The position numbers and the translations under genes are program-made. A DNA stretch of 64,000 nucleotides, from positions 44,599,574 to 44,663,573 of the forward strand of contig CM063114.1 of the NCBI GenBank assembly GCA_031841125.1. The letters are read 5' to 3'. Each line of letters opens with the position of its first letter. Position 1 is the first letter of the stretch. Under the pieces are notes generated by a model that saw only the letters and a list, made by a program, of their open reading frames with translations, ran no database searches and was not told the DNA's origin. The stretch is from Acanthococcus lagerstroemiae. Its lineage: Eukaryota > Arthropoda > Insecta > Hemiptera > Eriococcidae. Of the stretch, positions 53,650-64,000 are shown in pieces.

Positions 53650-56515
53650 AGAACTGAGTGTAATGGTCTCTGTATTTTGTGGCCGTTGGGAGGTCACACG
53701 CCTGGATTTTTGCTATCGCTGTGGGGTCACTTACTTCAATCACATGGAGGTGCTTTCACTTTTTCCACTGAGGACTTGGGAGGACATTCAAATGTTAGGA
53801 GAGTTAGAATGGTCTGTGGGTTTGTACTCAGTAATTATCAGTACACTGGTTAGTCTCAATTCGCAGTAAGAAAACACTTTACCTTGTATTGAGGGTGATA
53901 ATGATCTGAGGGTATCGGTCTCCGTATTTTGTGACCGTTGGGAGGTCACACACCTGGATTTTTGCTATCGCTGTGGGGCCACTTGATTCTATCACATGGA
54001 AGGGCATTCACTTCCTTCACTGAGGACTCTGGGAGGACATTGCAAGGATTGGAGAGGTAGAATGGTCTGTGAGTTTGTACTCAGTTATTATCAGTACCCT
54101 GGTTAGTCTTGATTTGCAATAAGAAAACACTTTACCTTGTATTAAGGCTGGTTAAGAACTGAGTGTATTGGTCTCTGTATTTTGTGGCCGTTGGGAGGTC
54201 ACACACCTGGATTTTTGCTATCGCTGTGGGGTCACCTACTTCTATCACATGGAGGTGCCTTTACTTCCTCCACTGAGAACTCTGGGAAGACATTCAAATG
54301 TTTGGAGAGTTAGAATGGTCTGTGGGTTTGTAAACAGTTATTATCAGTAGACTGGTTAGTCTCAATTCGCTGTAAGAAAGCAATTTCCTCGTATTGAGGG
54401 TGATAATGATCTGAGTGTATCGGTCTCCGTATTTTGTGGCCGTTGGGAGGTCACACACCGGAATTTTTGCTATCGCCGTGGGGACACTTACTTCTGTCGC
54501 ATGGAAGTGACTTCACTTCCTCCACCGAGAACTCTGGGAAGACATTCAAATTTTAGGAGAGTTAGAATGGTCTGTGAGTTTGTACTCAGTTATTATCAGT
54601 AGACTGGTTAGTCTCAATTCGCTGTAAGAAAGCACTTTACCTCGTATTGAGGGTGAATAAGGTCCGAGTGTATCGGTCTCTGTATTTTGTGGCCGTTGGG
54701 AGGTCACACACCTGAATTTTTGCTATCGCTGTGGGGTCACTTACTTCTATCACATGGAGGTGCTTTCACTTTTTCCACTGAGGACTCTGGGAGGACATTG
54801 ATAGGATCTGAGAGGTAGAATGGTCTGTGAGTTTGTACTCAGTTATTATCAGTACCCTGGTTAGTGTCAATCCGCTGTAAGAAAGCACTTTTCCTCGTAT
54901 TGAGGGTGATAATGATCTGAGTGTATCGGTCTCCGTATTTTGTGGCCGTTGGGAGGTCACACACCTGGATTTTTGCTATTGCTGTGGGGCCACTTGATTC
55001 TATCACATGGAAATGCCTTCATTTTCTCCACTGAGGACTTTGGGAAGGCATTCCAATGTTTGGGGAGATAGAATGGTCTGGCGTTTGCACTCAATTATTA
55101 TCAGCATACTGTTTAGTCTCAATTCGCAATAAGAAAGCTCTTTACCTCGTATTAAGGGGTCATTAAAATTTGAGTGTATCGGTCTCTGTATTTCGTGGCC
55201 GTTGGGAGGTCACACACCTGAATTTTTGCTATCGCTGTGGGGTCACTTCTATCACATGGAGATGGTTTCACTTTTTCCACTGAGGACGTTGGGAGGACAT
55301 TCAAATGTTAGGAGAGTTAGAATGGTCTGTGGGTTTGAAGTCAGTTATTATCAGTACACTGGTTAGTCTCAAGTCGCTGTAAGAAAGCACTTTTCCTCGT
55401 ATTGAGGATGATAATGATCTGAGTGTATCAGTCTCCGTATTTTGTGGCCATTGGGAGGTCACACACCTGAATTTTTGCTATCGCTGTGAGGCCACTTGAT
55501 TCTATCACATGGAAGTGCATTCACTTCCTTCACTGAGGACTCTGGGAGGACATTGCAAGGATTGGAGAGGTAGAATGGTCTGTGAGTTTGTAAACAGTTA
55601 TTATCAGTAGACTGGTTAGTCTCAATTCGCTGTAAGAAAGCAATTTCCTCGTATTGAGGGTGGTAATGATCTGAGTGTATCGGTCTCCGTATTTTGTGGC
55701 CGTTGGGAGGTCACACACCTGGATTATTGCTATCGCTGTGGGGCCACTTGATTCTATCACATGGAAATGCCTTCATTTTCTCCACTGAGGACTTTGGGAA
55801 GGCATTCAAATGTTTGGGGAGATAGAATGGTCTGTGAGTTTGCACTCAATCATTATCAGCATACTGTTTAGTCTCAATTCGCAATAAGAAAGCTCTTTAC
55901 CTCGTATTAAGGGGTCATTAAAATTTGAGTGTATCAGTCTCTGTATTTCGTGGCCGTTGGGAGGTCACACACCTGAATTTTTGCTATCGCTGTGGGGTCA
56001 CTTACTTCTATCACATGGAAGTGGTTTCACTTTTTCCACTGAGGACTCTGGGAGGACATTCAAATGTTTGGCGAGTTAGAATGGTCTGGTGGTTTGTACT
56101 CAGTTATTATCAGTAGACTGCTTAGTCTCAATTCGCTGTAAGAAAGCACTTTACCTCGTATTGAGGGTGGTTAAGAACTGAGTGTATTGGTCTCTGTATT
56201 TTGTGGCCGTTGGGAGGTCACACACCTGGATTTTTGCTATCGCTGTGGGGATCCTTACTTCTATCACATGGAGGTGGTTTCACTTCTTCCACTGAGGACT
56301 CTGGGAAGGCATTCAAATGTTTGGGGAGATAGAATGGTCTGTGAGTTGGCACTCAATCATTATCAGTACACTGTTCAGTCACAATTCGCAATAAGAAAGC
56401 TCTTTACCTCGTATTAAGGGTCATTAAAAATTGAGTGTATTGGTCTCTGTATTTCGTGGCCGTTGGGAGGTCACACACCTGAATTTTTGCTATCGCTGTG
56501 GGGTCACTGTCGTGT
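53650..56515 (+). repeat. 253-bp satellite array, 12 monomers
   Basis: GTGGCCGTTGGGAGGTC (or a near variant) occurs at about 53679, 53931, 54184, 54436, 54689, 54942, 55195, 55444, 55696, 55950, 56202 and 56456. The period is 249-254 bp. Monomer subtypes differ in the lead-in (GAGGGTGATAATGATC, AAGGGGTCATTAAAATT or GGTGGTTAAGAACTG). Confidence 0.95.
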
Positions 56516-57177
56516 ATTCTACCAAGCACTCATCTTAATTCCAAAATGAATGTTTTTTATGTAACTTGGAGAATTTACGAGTATTATGTTAATCAAATTA
56601 AATCTATCCAGAAATCAAACATTGGACAGTTGTTGTAGTTGTAGTTGGTTAACGATTGACGCCAGAAAAGTGAAATTTGAGGAATTTGGAACTGAGGTAT
56701 GCGATACTCACGAAAAATAGTGTTATTTAACCTAATAAGGCCCAGTCTGGTACGATCAATTGATTATCATTTCAGGTATAACTTACTCATAAATTCCTAG
56801 TTGCTTAACATTTTATTTATCGAATTTCAGGTCGGGCTTATTAGGTATCAGGTGGCCCAGCCTTCGTTGGTGGGCTGGATTTATCAAGTTTTGAAAAAGG
56901 GGTATTTTTATTAGAAGATCTGAGGAACGTAGAGCAGTCTAGAAAAATTTCAAGCTAGCCACTTTTTAAATATTGCAGTCGACGACTATAACACGAAGAA
57001 GGAAAAACATGAAATCACTTACATGCAAGTCTGGAGAGCCAAGACCTTAAACCAGGGCCTTATTGAGCTCACCTACCTTGATACGCGCATGAGGATCACG
57101 TCTCACACTCGGCTCACATGAGCATGTCATACATGCGAAGACTCTTGTAAGCTGATATTTCGATTTATGGTCATTAT
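56516..57177. other. Element tail after the array
   Basis: The same sequence follows the second array from 63707. No gene was recognised. Confidence 0.5.
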
Positions 57178-57906
57178 CAGGGCTGCAATTTTTATGCACA
57201 AAAAATAGCGAAATATGCGCATATTTTATGCACTGAATTCAGTCTAAATAATATGCCGAAAATATGCGTCAAAATTGTAAGATATGCGTAAATATGTAAA
57301 TACAATATGGGTATTGGGTATATTTTTTCAAAAGAAAAATTAAATTGGATACACTGAGGCAATTTTTATCATAGTTTAAAATGATCCAGCCAAGTATCTC
57401 CTTAAGAGTCCAATCTTCTTTTAATAGGAGATGCACCCAGGGGATAATGCACCTATTCGTAATTTCTTGGTGACTGATGAATGTGATGCAGGCAAGAGAA
57501 ACGCTATCTCACATGCAAAAGAACATATTTTTCTAAAAGCTTGTCTACTAATTCATTAACCATTAGGTCTTCACAATTTTTTTTGGAGTCGGACATCATT
57601 CTCAACATTACAAAACTAATTTTTTGTGGGGAAGAAATTGAAAAATAAGCAGAATTCGTGCAAAATACGCGGTAAATGCCAAAATATGTGAAATATGCAT
57701 GATGAAGTGCTGCTTCATTGACTCAGAATTCTGTGATTCGTTAACCCAGTAAAGGTGGCATGGTGAGGGAATCCCCGCCCTCACCATGAAATAATTTATG
57801 TACATTATTTTATGCCATCTTTAAAAGGTTAACATCTTTTGATACTTATACCTATACGCCATAGATACAAATACGAGTATACATTCGCATAAAAATTGCA
57901 GCCCTG
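57178..57906. mobile_element. Nested non-autonomous hAT-like element, 729 bp
   Basis: Terminal inverted repeats CAGGGCTGCAATTTTTATGC are perfect over 20 bp at both ends. The flanking octamers GTCATTAT and GTAATTTA are similar but not identical, so an 8-bp TSD is only suggestive. The interior has many ATATGCG.AAATATG words and no ORF with a transposase domain. Confidence 0.75.
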
Positions 57907-58615
57907 GTAATTTATTATAATAGAATCTTCCAATTTTGTTTCCTCTTTCAAGATATAATTTGCTGATTCTTAAATTTTTAAATGACCATGACTGAAAATA
58001 AATGACCTAAATGACTGTTAAACACTTTAATACAACATACTACACCCCTCCCCCCAAAAAAAACCACCAACGCAGATGAATGTAGGCCAACACTACTGAT
58101 AAAATTACCCCCAAAATATTTTCCAGCGACGCCACTGGTAAAAATTCATGATAACGGCCCACGAACACACATCAAATACATTATCGGACTATACACATCC
58201 TTACCAATATGAGTTAGCTGTAACGACAGGCCAGGCTGTTAGTCGCTGCGGTTCAACAAATGTATGAGTTTTTCGCGTATTTAGCTCGGTGTCTGGAATG
58301 TTGTCCTAAGCGGCAACGTTGCACATTGTGTATCAAAAATGGCCTCAGAACGTACATGATTTTCGGAAATACAGCTAAAACGGTTGACCCCACAACGCCG
58401 TCCAGTTCCGCATTCACGGGTGTATTTCATACACACACGTGAGACCTCATAAGGTACGGTTTTTCTCTATTCTTTATTTTTGAGTGTAAGTGAAATCAGT
58501 GTTAGCGGTTTTGTAGAAAAACACCGACATGCTGGTGTGTACAGTGTCGCCAACGTTCTAACAGCATTTTAAAGCGCTTTTTCAAGAGACCCCATAACGT
58601 ACGGTTACACCGGAG
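57907..58615. other. Right part of the 7.7-kb element
   Basis: Contains ACCCCACAACG, GAGACCCCATAACGTACGG and GAGACCTCATAAGGTACGG. These are loose inverted relatives of GTTGTGGGGTCC near the left end (50997-51054). Confidence 0.5.
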
Positions 58616-58639
58616 GACCTCCCTTTGTACGGTTATTCC

Positions 58640-58642
<3 letters not shown>
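58616..58642 (-). repeat. Right terminal inverted repeat, copy 1
   Basis: Inverse of 50952-50978 with one mismatch. Confidence 0.75.

Positions 58643-58698
<56 letters not shown>
58643..58698 (+). repeat. (TG)28 microsatellite between the two units
   Basis: Uninterrupted TG dinucleotides lying exactly between inverted terminal repeats. Confidence 0.95.
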
Positions 58699-58702
<4 letters not shown>

Positions 58703-61700
58703 GAATAACCGTATAAAGGGAGGTCTTGAGTCCGCTGAACACCGGCGTTGTGGGGTCCATTTTCGTTGTGAGGTCTTCGGCTAGGACCCCACAACGTTTT
58801 AACCAGATTTTTCGATACTTTGGGCCAAAATAATAGCCTAGAGCTTGATCCCGATTTGTTTTGGAAAAAGTCCCCCCTATGACTATTTTTCCGCTATACA
58901 CTTTGTGTATCACCAGGTGTAAAGACTCTCAGAAGTATTCGCATTACTACAACGTTCTGAGGCCTCGGTGAAAACGCCGACGTAGTGGGGCCCCACGTTG
59001 CCAATTCTCACCATTCCTCTATACCTATGCAGGACGTTGCGAAGGTCGCAAATTGTGGAGTGAAGTTCGCGAGTAGTGGTTTACTCTGAAATCGAATTAA
59101 GAACGGGCTTGTGAAGCTAATTTGAAATTGTGTGTATTGGTGCCTGTATTTCGCGGCCGTTGGGAGGTCACACACCTGAATAATTTTAGGTATCGCTGTG
59201 GGGCCACCATCTTGTATTCTACCAAGCACTCACTCTTAATTCCAAAATGAGTAGAATCATGATACTACAAAGTCTGAGAATCCGCAGTTCATCGACTGAA
59301 GTATCAGCATGGTTATACATGGGTCATTCTCCCAATATTTCAATATTGTCAAAAACTAAGAATGTTAGAAAATAATTTTTTTTTGAGATAAGTGTAAATC
59401 TCTTCTATCATATCAATCAACCAAAGAGTTCAAAATACATAACCTGACATATAGCTAACTAGCATCCCCAAACTGTCAAATTACGGTCAAAATTCCATCA
59501 TCGTCTATGTAACCACTCACGGATTTTTCTTAAAAACGCATCACACAGACAGACATTTCTAATAAAAAATTTATGTGGAATGTTTGTTGTGCAAGTCATT
59601 TGAGGACGCTGCCCAAAATTTTGACCCCTCAAGAGGGTCTACCAGCTACGTTGAAGTTGTGTAACCACTTTTATTCCTTCGTAGTTTGCACATTTCTATA
59701 GTGCTTATTGTGGGTGACATTCGTTTCACGAAAAAAAGTAGAAACCCTGAATCCTTATAGTTAGAAGGAGGTTATGTCTCGTCCACAAAATAATTTCCAA
59801 AAATTCCGAAGTTAACATGGTTATACAAAATGTTTTTTTAAACTGAAAATCGACTTTCCGTACTCTAAATTTTCCTTTGTAGACTACAGTAATAAACTGT
59901 GAAGCAATTATCACAAGTATCGAATAACCGCATACTTGTAGCAAGCCAACACTGTAGAATATACAAACGTGCTCAGTATTAAATTTTTTCAAAGTACTAG
60001 CTGCCTACAGTCAATTTATACACAAAATATTCCTTCGTCGTCTACAAGATTTTTTCCCTTCGTCATATCCGAGTAAGACCCCTCAAAAAATCTATCCAAA
60101 ATATATTTAAATTGATAAGCTTGCCTCTAATCGACTACCTATCGGTAAGGATCCTCGAGTTATCGATTTAATCGATTTTCCTGCATGCATAACACTGAAA
60201 ATTGAAATAAAGGATCCGGAAAAATTTTCTTACGCTTCCCGTATTAAAAAGCATATTCCACTGATTGCGTCACGTATCCAATACTGCCGTGTTAAACAAG
60301 AACAATCTATGTGCACATTTAGGGAATTTGAGGGTGATTATGATCCGAGTGTATAGGTCTCTGTATTTTGTGGCCGTTGGGAGGTCACACACCTGAATTT
60401 TTGCTATCGCTGTGGGGTCACTTACTTCTATCACATGGAGGTGCTTTCACTTTTTCCACTGAGGACTCCGGGAAGACATTCATATGTTTGGAGAGTTAGA
60501 ATGGTGTGTGGGTTTGTACTCAAGTTAATATCAGTACACTGGTTCGTCTCAATTCGCTGTAAGAAAGCACTTTACCTCGCGTGAAATAATGTGCACCACC
60601 ACCGGGTGGTAACACAAGGCATGTAGTAGACACCAAGAGAGGAAACGTAAATTCCTGTAGAATTCAATTTACCGAGTGCACCACCACCGGATAGTGACAC
60701 AAGGCTTGTAGAACACACAAAACGAACGACGACCATAGGAAAATGCGACTTCTCAAACAAAATGTAAATATAACAGGTAGTAAATAATAAAATCGTCTGG
60801 CTTGATCCGTAGCAGTATTCATTTCCATTTCGGAAAGAGAAACACAACAAAACGAGCACAGGTAATAGGTATGCAGTACTAATACACAGTAACGTCAAAA
60901 AACCGAGCACAATAACGTGCAGCATGGAGCACAATAACAGAATGCCAGGTCTCGGTGGCTCGCCACCGATCCAAATTCCAGAACTGGACTTCCCCCATTG
61001 GCTTCCGTCCTGTATGTTCATGGTCACACGTGGACCAATGGAGATATATTTCATAGTAGTACGTGGACCAATGAGGGGACCGAAACCCACTACAGGGGGC
61101 GAGCCGCACACTCAAATGCGTCCCAATTATCGTCACAGGCGGGGTCTATCCTAACAGGTAGGGGAAAGCCGAGTTTGAGCAGAGCGTTGAAAGGTTAATT
61201 AATCACAGTTGATTATTACAATTAATTAATACAGTTGAATCATATTGGAGTTGTATTAAATTATTGTTATTACTATTATTATTATCATAAATTTCCACTA
61301 AGTCGAGTCGAAAATGATGAATTTTCGACATCTTGTATTGAGGGTTGTTAAGAACTGAGTGTAATGGTCTCTGTATTTTGTGGCCGTTGGGAGGTCACAC
61401 ACCTGGATTTTTGCTATCGCTGTGGGGTCACTTACTTCAATCACATGGAGGTGCTTTCACTTTTTCCACTGAGGACTTGGGAGGACATTCAAATGTTAGG
61501 AGAGTTAGAATGGTCTGTGGGTTTGTACTCAGTAATTATCAGTACACTGGTTAGTCTCAATTCGCAGTAAGAAAACACTTTACCTTGTATTGAGGGTGAT
61601 AATGATCTGAGGGTATCGGTCTCCGTATTTTGTGGCCGTTGGGAGGTCACACACCTGAATTTTTGCTATCGCTGTGGGGTCACTTACTTCTATCACATGG

Positions 61701-64000
61701 AGGTGCTTCCACTTTTTCCACTGAGGACTCTGGGAGGACATTCAAATGTTAGGAGAGTTAGAATGCTCAGTGGGTTTGTACTCAGTTATTATCAGTAGAC
61801 TGGTTAGTCTCAATTCGCTGTAAGAAAGCACTTTACCTCGTATTGAGGGTGAATAAGGTCCGAGTGTATCGGTCTCTGTATTTTGTGGCCGTTGGGAGGT
61901 CACACACCTGAATTTTTGCTATCGCTGTGGGGTCACTTACTTCTATCATATGGAGGTGCTTTCACTTTTTCCACTGAGGACTCTGGGAGGACATTGATAG
62001 GATCGGAGAGGTAGAATGGTCTGTGAGTTTGTACTCAGTTATTATCAGTACCCTGGTTAGTGTCAATTCGCTGTAAGAAAGCACTTTTCCTCGTATTGAG
62101 GGTGATAATGATCTGAGTGTATCGGTCTCCGTATTTTGTGGCCGTTGGGAGGTCACACACCTGAATTTTTGCTATCGCTGTGGGGCCACTTGATTCTATC
62201 ACATGGAAGTGCATTCATTTTCTCCACTGAGGACTTTGGGAAGGCATTCCAATGTTTGGGGAGATAGAATGGTCTGTGAGTTTGCACTCAATCATTATCA
62301 GCATACTGTTTAGTCTCAATTCGCAATAAGAAAGCTCTTTACCTCGTATTAAGGGGTCATTAAAATTTGAGTGTATCGGTCTCTGTATTTCGTGGCCGTT
62401 GGGAGGTCACACACCTGAATTTTTGCTATCGCTGTGGGGTCACTTCTATCACATGGAGATGGTTTCACTTTTTCCACTGAGGACGTTGGGAGGACATTCA
62501 AATGTTAGGAGAGTTAGAATGGTCTGTGGGTTTGAAGTCAGTTATTATCAGTACACTGGTTGGTCTCAAGTCGCTGTAAGAAAGCACTTTTCCTCGTATT
62601 GAGGATGATAATGATCTGAGTGTATCGGTCTCCGTATTTTGTGGCCGTTGGGAGGTCACACACCTGAATTTTTGCTATCGCTGTGGGGCCACTTGATTCT
62701 ATCACATGGAAGTGCATTCACTTCCTTCACTGAGGACTCTGGGAGGACATTGCAAGGATTGGAGAGGTAGAATGGTCTGTGAGTTTGTATTCAGTTATTA
62801 TCAGTACCCTGGTTAGTCTTGATTTGAAATAAGAAAACACTTTACCTTGTATTAAGGGTGGTTAAGAACTGAGTGTATTGGTCTCTGTATTTTGTGGCCG
62901 TTGGGAGGTCACACACCTGGATTTTTGCTATCGCTGTGGGGTCACCTACTTCTATCACATGGAGGTGCCTTTACATCCTCCACTGAGAACTCTGGGAAGA
63001 CATTCAAATGTTTGGAGAGTTAGAATGGTCTGTGGGTTTGTACACAGTTTTTATCAGTAGACTGGTTAGTCTCAATTCGCTGTAAGAAAGCAATTTCCTC
63101 GTATTGAGGGTGATAATGATCTGAGTGTATCGGTCTCCGTAATTTGGTGCCGTTGGGAGGTCACACACCTAGAATATTGCTATCGCTGTGGGGCCACTTG
63201 ATTCTATCACATGGAAATGCCTTCATTTTCTCCACTGAGGACTTTGGGAAGGCATTCAAATGTTTGGCGAGTTAGAATGGTCTGGTGGTTTGTACTCAGT
63301 TATTATCAGCATACTGTTTAGTCTCAATTCGCAATAAGAAAGCTCTTTACCTCGTATTAAGGGGTCATTAAAATTTGAGTGTATCGGTCTCTGTATTTCG
63401 TGGCCGTTGGGAGGTCACACACCTGAATTTTTGCTATCGCTGTGGGGTCACTTACTTCTATCACATGGAGGTGGTTTCACTTCTTCCACTGAGGACTCTG
63501 GGAAGGCATTCAAATGTTTGGGGAGATAGAATGGTCTGTGAGTTTGCACTCAATCATTATCAGTACACTGTTCAGTCACAATTCGCAATAAGAAAGCTCT
63601 TTACCTCGTATTAAGGGTCATTAAAAATTGAGTGTATTGGTCTCTGTATTTCGTGGCCGTTGGGAGGTCACACACCTGAATTTTTGCTATCGCTGTGGGG
63701 TCACTGTCGTGTATTCTACCAAGCACTCATCTTAATTCCAAAATGAATGTTTTTTATGTAACTTGGAGAATTTACGAGTATTATGTTAATCAAATGGAAT
63801 CTATCCAGAAATCAAACATTGGACAGTTGTTGTAGTTGTAGTTGGTTAACGATTGACGCCAGAAAAGTGAAGTTTGAGCAATTTGGAACTGAGGTATGCG
63901 ATACTCACGAAAAATAGTGTTATTTAACCTAATAAGGCCCAGCCTGGTACGATCAATTGATTATCATTTCAGGTATAACTTACTCATAAATTCCTAGTTG
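58699..64000 (+). mobile_element. 7.7-kb TIR element, copy 2 (runs off the window)
   Basis: Starts with the same terminal repeat and follows copy 1 throughout. Differences include a T to G at about 59145, one 22-bp unit fewer near 60910, a loss of about 16 bp near 61240, fewer ATT triplets, and a shorter satellite array. The right end and any nested hAT-like element lie beyond 64000. Confidence 0.8.
61350..63706 (+). repeat. 253-bp satellite array, 10 monomers
   Basis: GTGGCCGTTGGGAGGTC-type starts at about 61380, 61632, 61885, 62138, 62392, 62641, 62894, 63147, 63400 and 63653. The array ends at the same GTATTCTACCAAGCACTCA boundary as array 1. Confidence 0.95.

Larger units (their letters stand above)
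50952..58642 (+). mobile_element. 7.7-kb TIR element carrying satellite arrays, copy 1
   Basis: It starts TACGGAATAACCGTA, then TAAAGGGAGGTC (50952-50978). It ends at 58616-58642 with the inverse, one mismatch over 27 bp. Contents: a partial 253-bp monomer (about 51390-51470), 1.1 kb of unique sequence, a second monomer (52575-52850), 0.8 kb of unique sequence, twelve monomers (53650-56515), a 660-bp tail, a nested hAT-type element, and the right end. No transposase or replicase motif was seen. A nearly identical second copy starts at 58699. Confidence 0.65.

Noticed and set aside
60572..61111. 179-codon Cys-rich minus frame in unit 2
   Set aside because: Broken in unit 1 by a 22-bp repeat-number difference and with no recognised domain. 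Probably chance, though kept in the segment note.
52564..63614. Repeated 60-90 codon frames in satellite monomers (FCGRWEVTHL...CYRCGVTYF)
   Set aside because: They recur because the DNA repeats. The period is usually not a multiple of three and stops fall at varying places, so there is no sign of selection for protein.

Overview
The window is AT-rich eukaryotic DNA, most likely from an insect. Host-gene signal is thin. Two exons on the minus strand look like neighbouring pieces of a Sidestep-family immunoglobulin-superfamily receptor: 6418-6633 (second half of Ig2) and 45-196 (start of Ig3). Their splice phases match and they are separated by a 6.2 kb intron. Nearly everything else is transposable elements, mostly decayed and often nested, plus satellite DNA. 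The order or species cannot be fixed from this sequence.

Layout. 0-7 kb: Sidestep exons, an AATCGATT-rich region with a 26-bp tandem array, a fragment of an R1-like LINE, and a LINE ORF1 fragment. 7.6-12 kb: a truncated R1-like insertion with a 13-bp target-site duplication (TSD), a MITE-like repeat, a mariner transposase relic, a LINE reverse transcriptase flanked by A/T-rich inverted arms, and a TTF-type zinc-finger fragment. 12.2-20.2 kb: the left end of a Tigger-like element cut by a LINE tail ending in (TAA)n, then two convergent non-autonomous Helitrons (13.4-14.6 plus, 18.3-20.2 minus) with MITE and R1-like pieces between them. 20.4-23.6 kb: a pogo-like relic holding a hAT-type MITE, a Helitron PIF1 helicase relic, a BEL LTR stub and a 570-bp MITE. 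25.5-28.7 kb: a BEL/Pao pol relic whose reverse transcriptase catalytic motif is split by a MITE. 30.7-32.6 kb: a 291-bp satellite with alternating monomers. 33.4-36.4 kb: an RTE-like relic carrying a 779-bp MITE. 38.8-39.6 kb: tandem Helitron 5' ends and an endonuclease fragment.

42.8-46.8 kb holds the best-preserved element: a near-complete RTE-like LINE on the minus strand, bounded by a 12-bp TSD. Its ORF1 and ORF2 share one frame and are separated by a single TAA. It sits a few bases upstream of a broken Polinton-type gene (41.9-42.8) and about 160 bp from a divergent acidic ORF (46.98). 48.5-48.9 kb looks like a tRNA-derived SINE.

50.95-64 kb is the most unusual part: two near-identical units of about 7.7 kb in the same orientation. 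The complete first unit starts and ends with inverted copies of a hairpin-like 27-bp repeat. A (TG)n tract separates it from the second. Each unit carries 253-bp satellite monomers (12 in the first main array, 10 in the second) and no recognisable transposase. No rRNA genes, intact tRNA genes or CRISPR arrays were seen. Family names come from motif recognition only.
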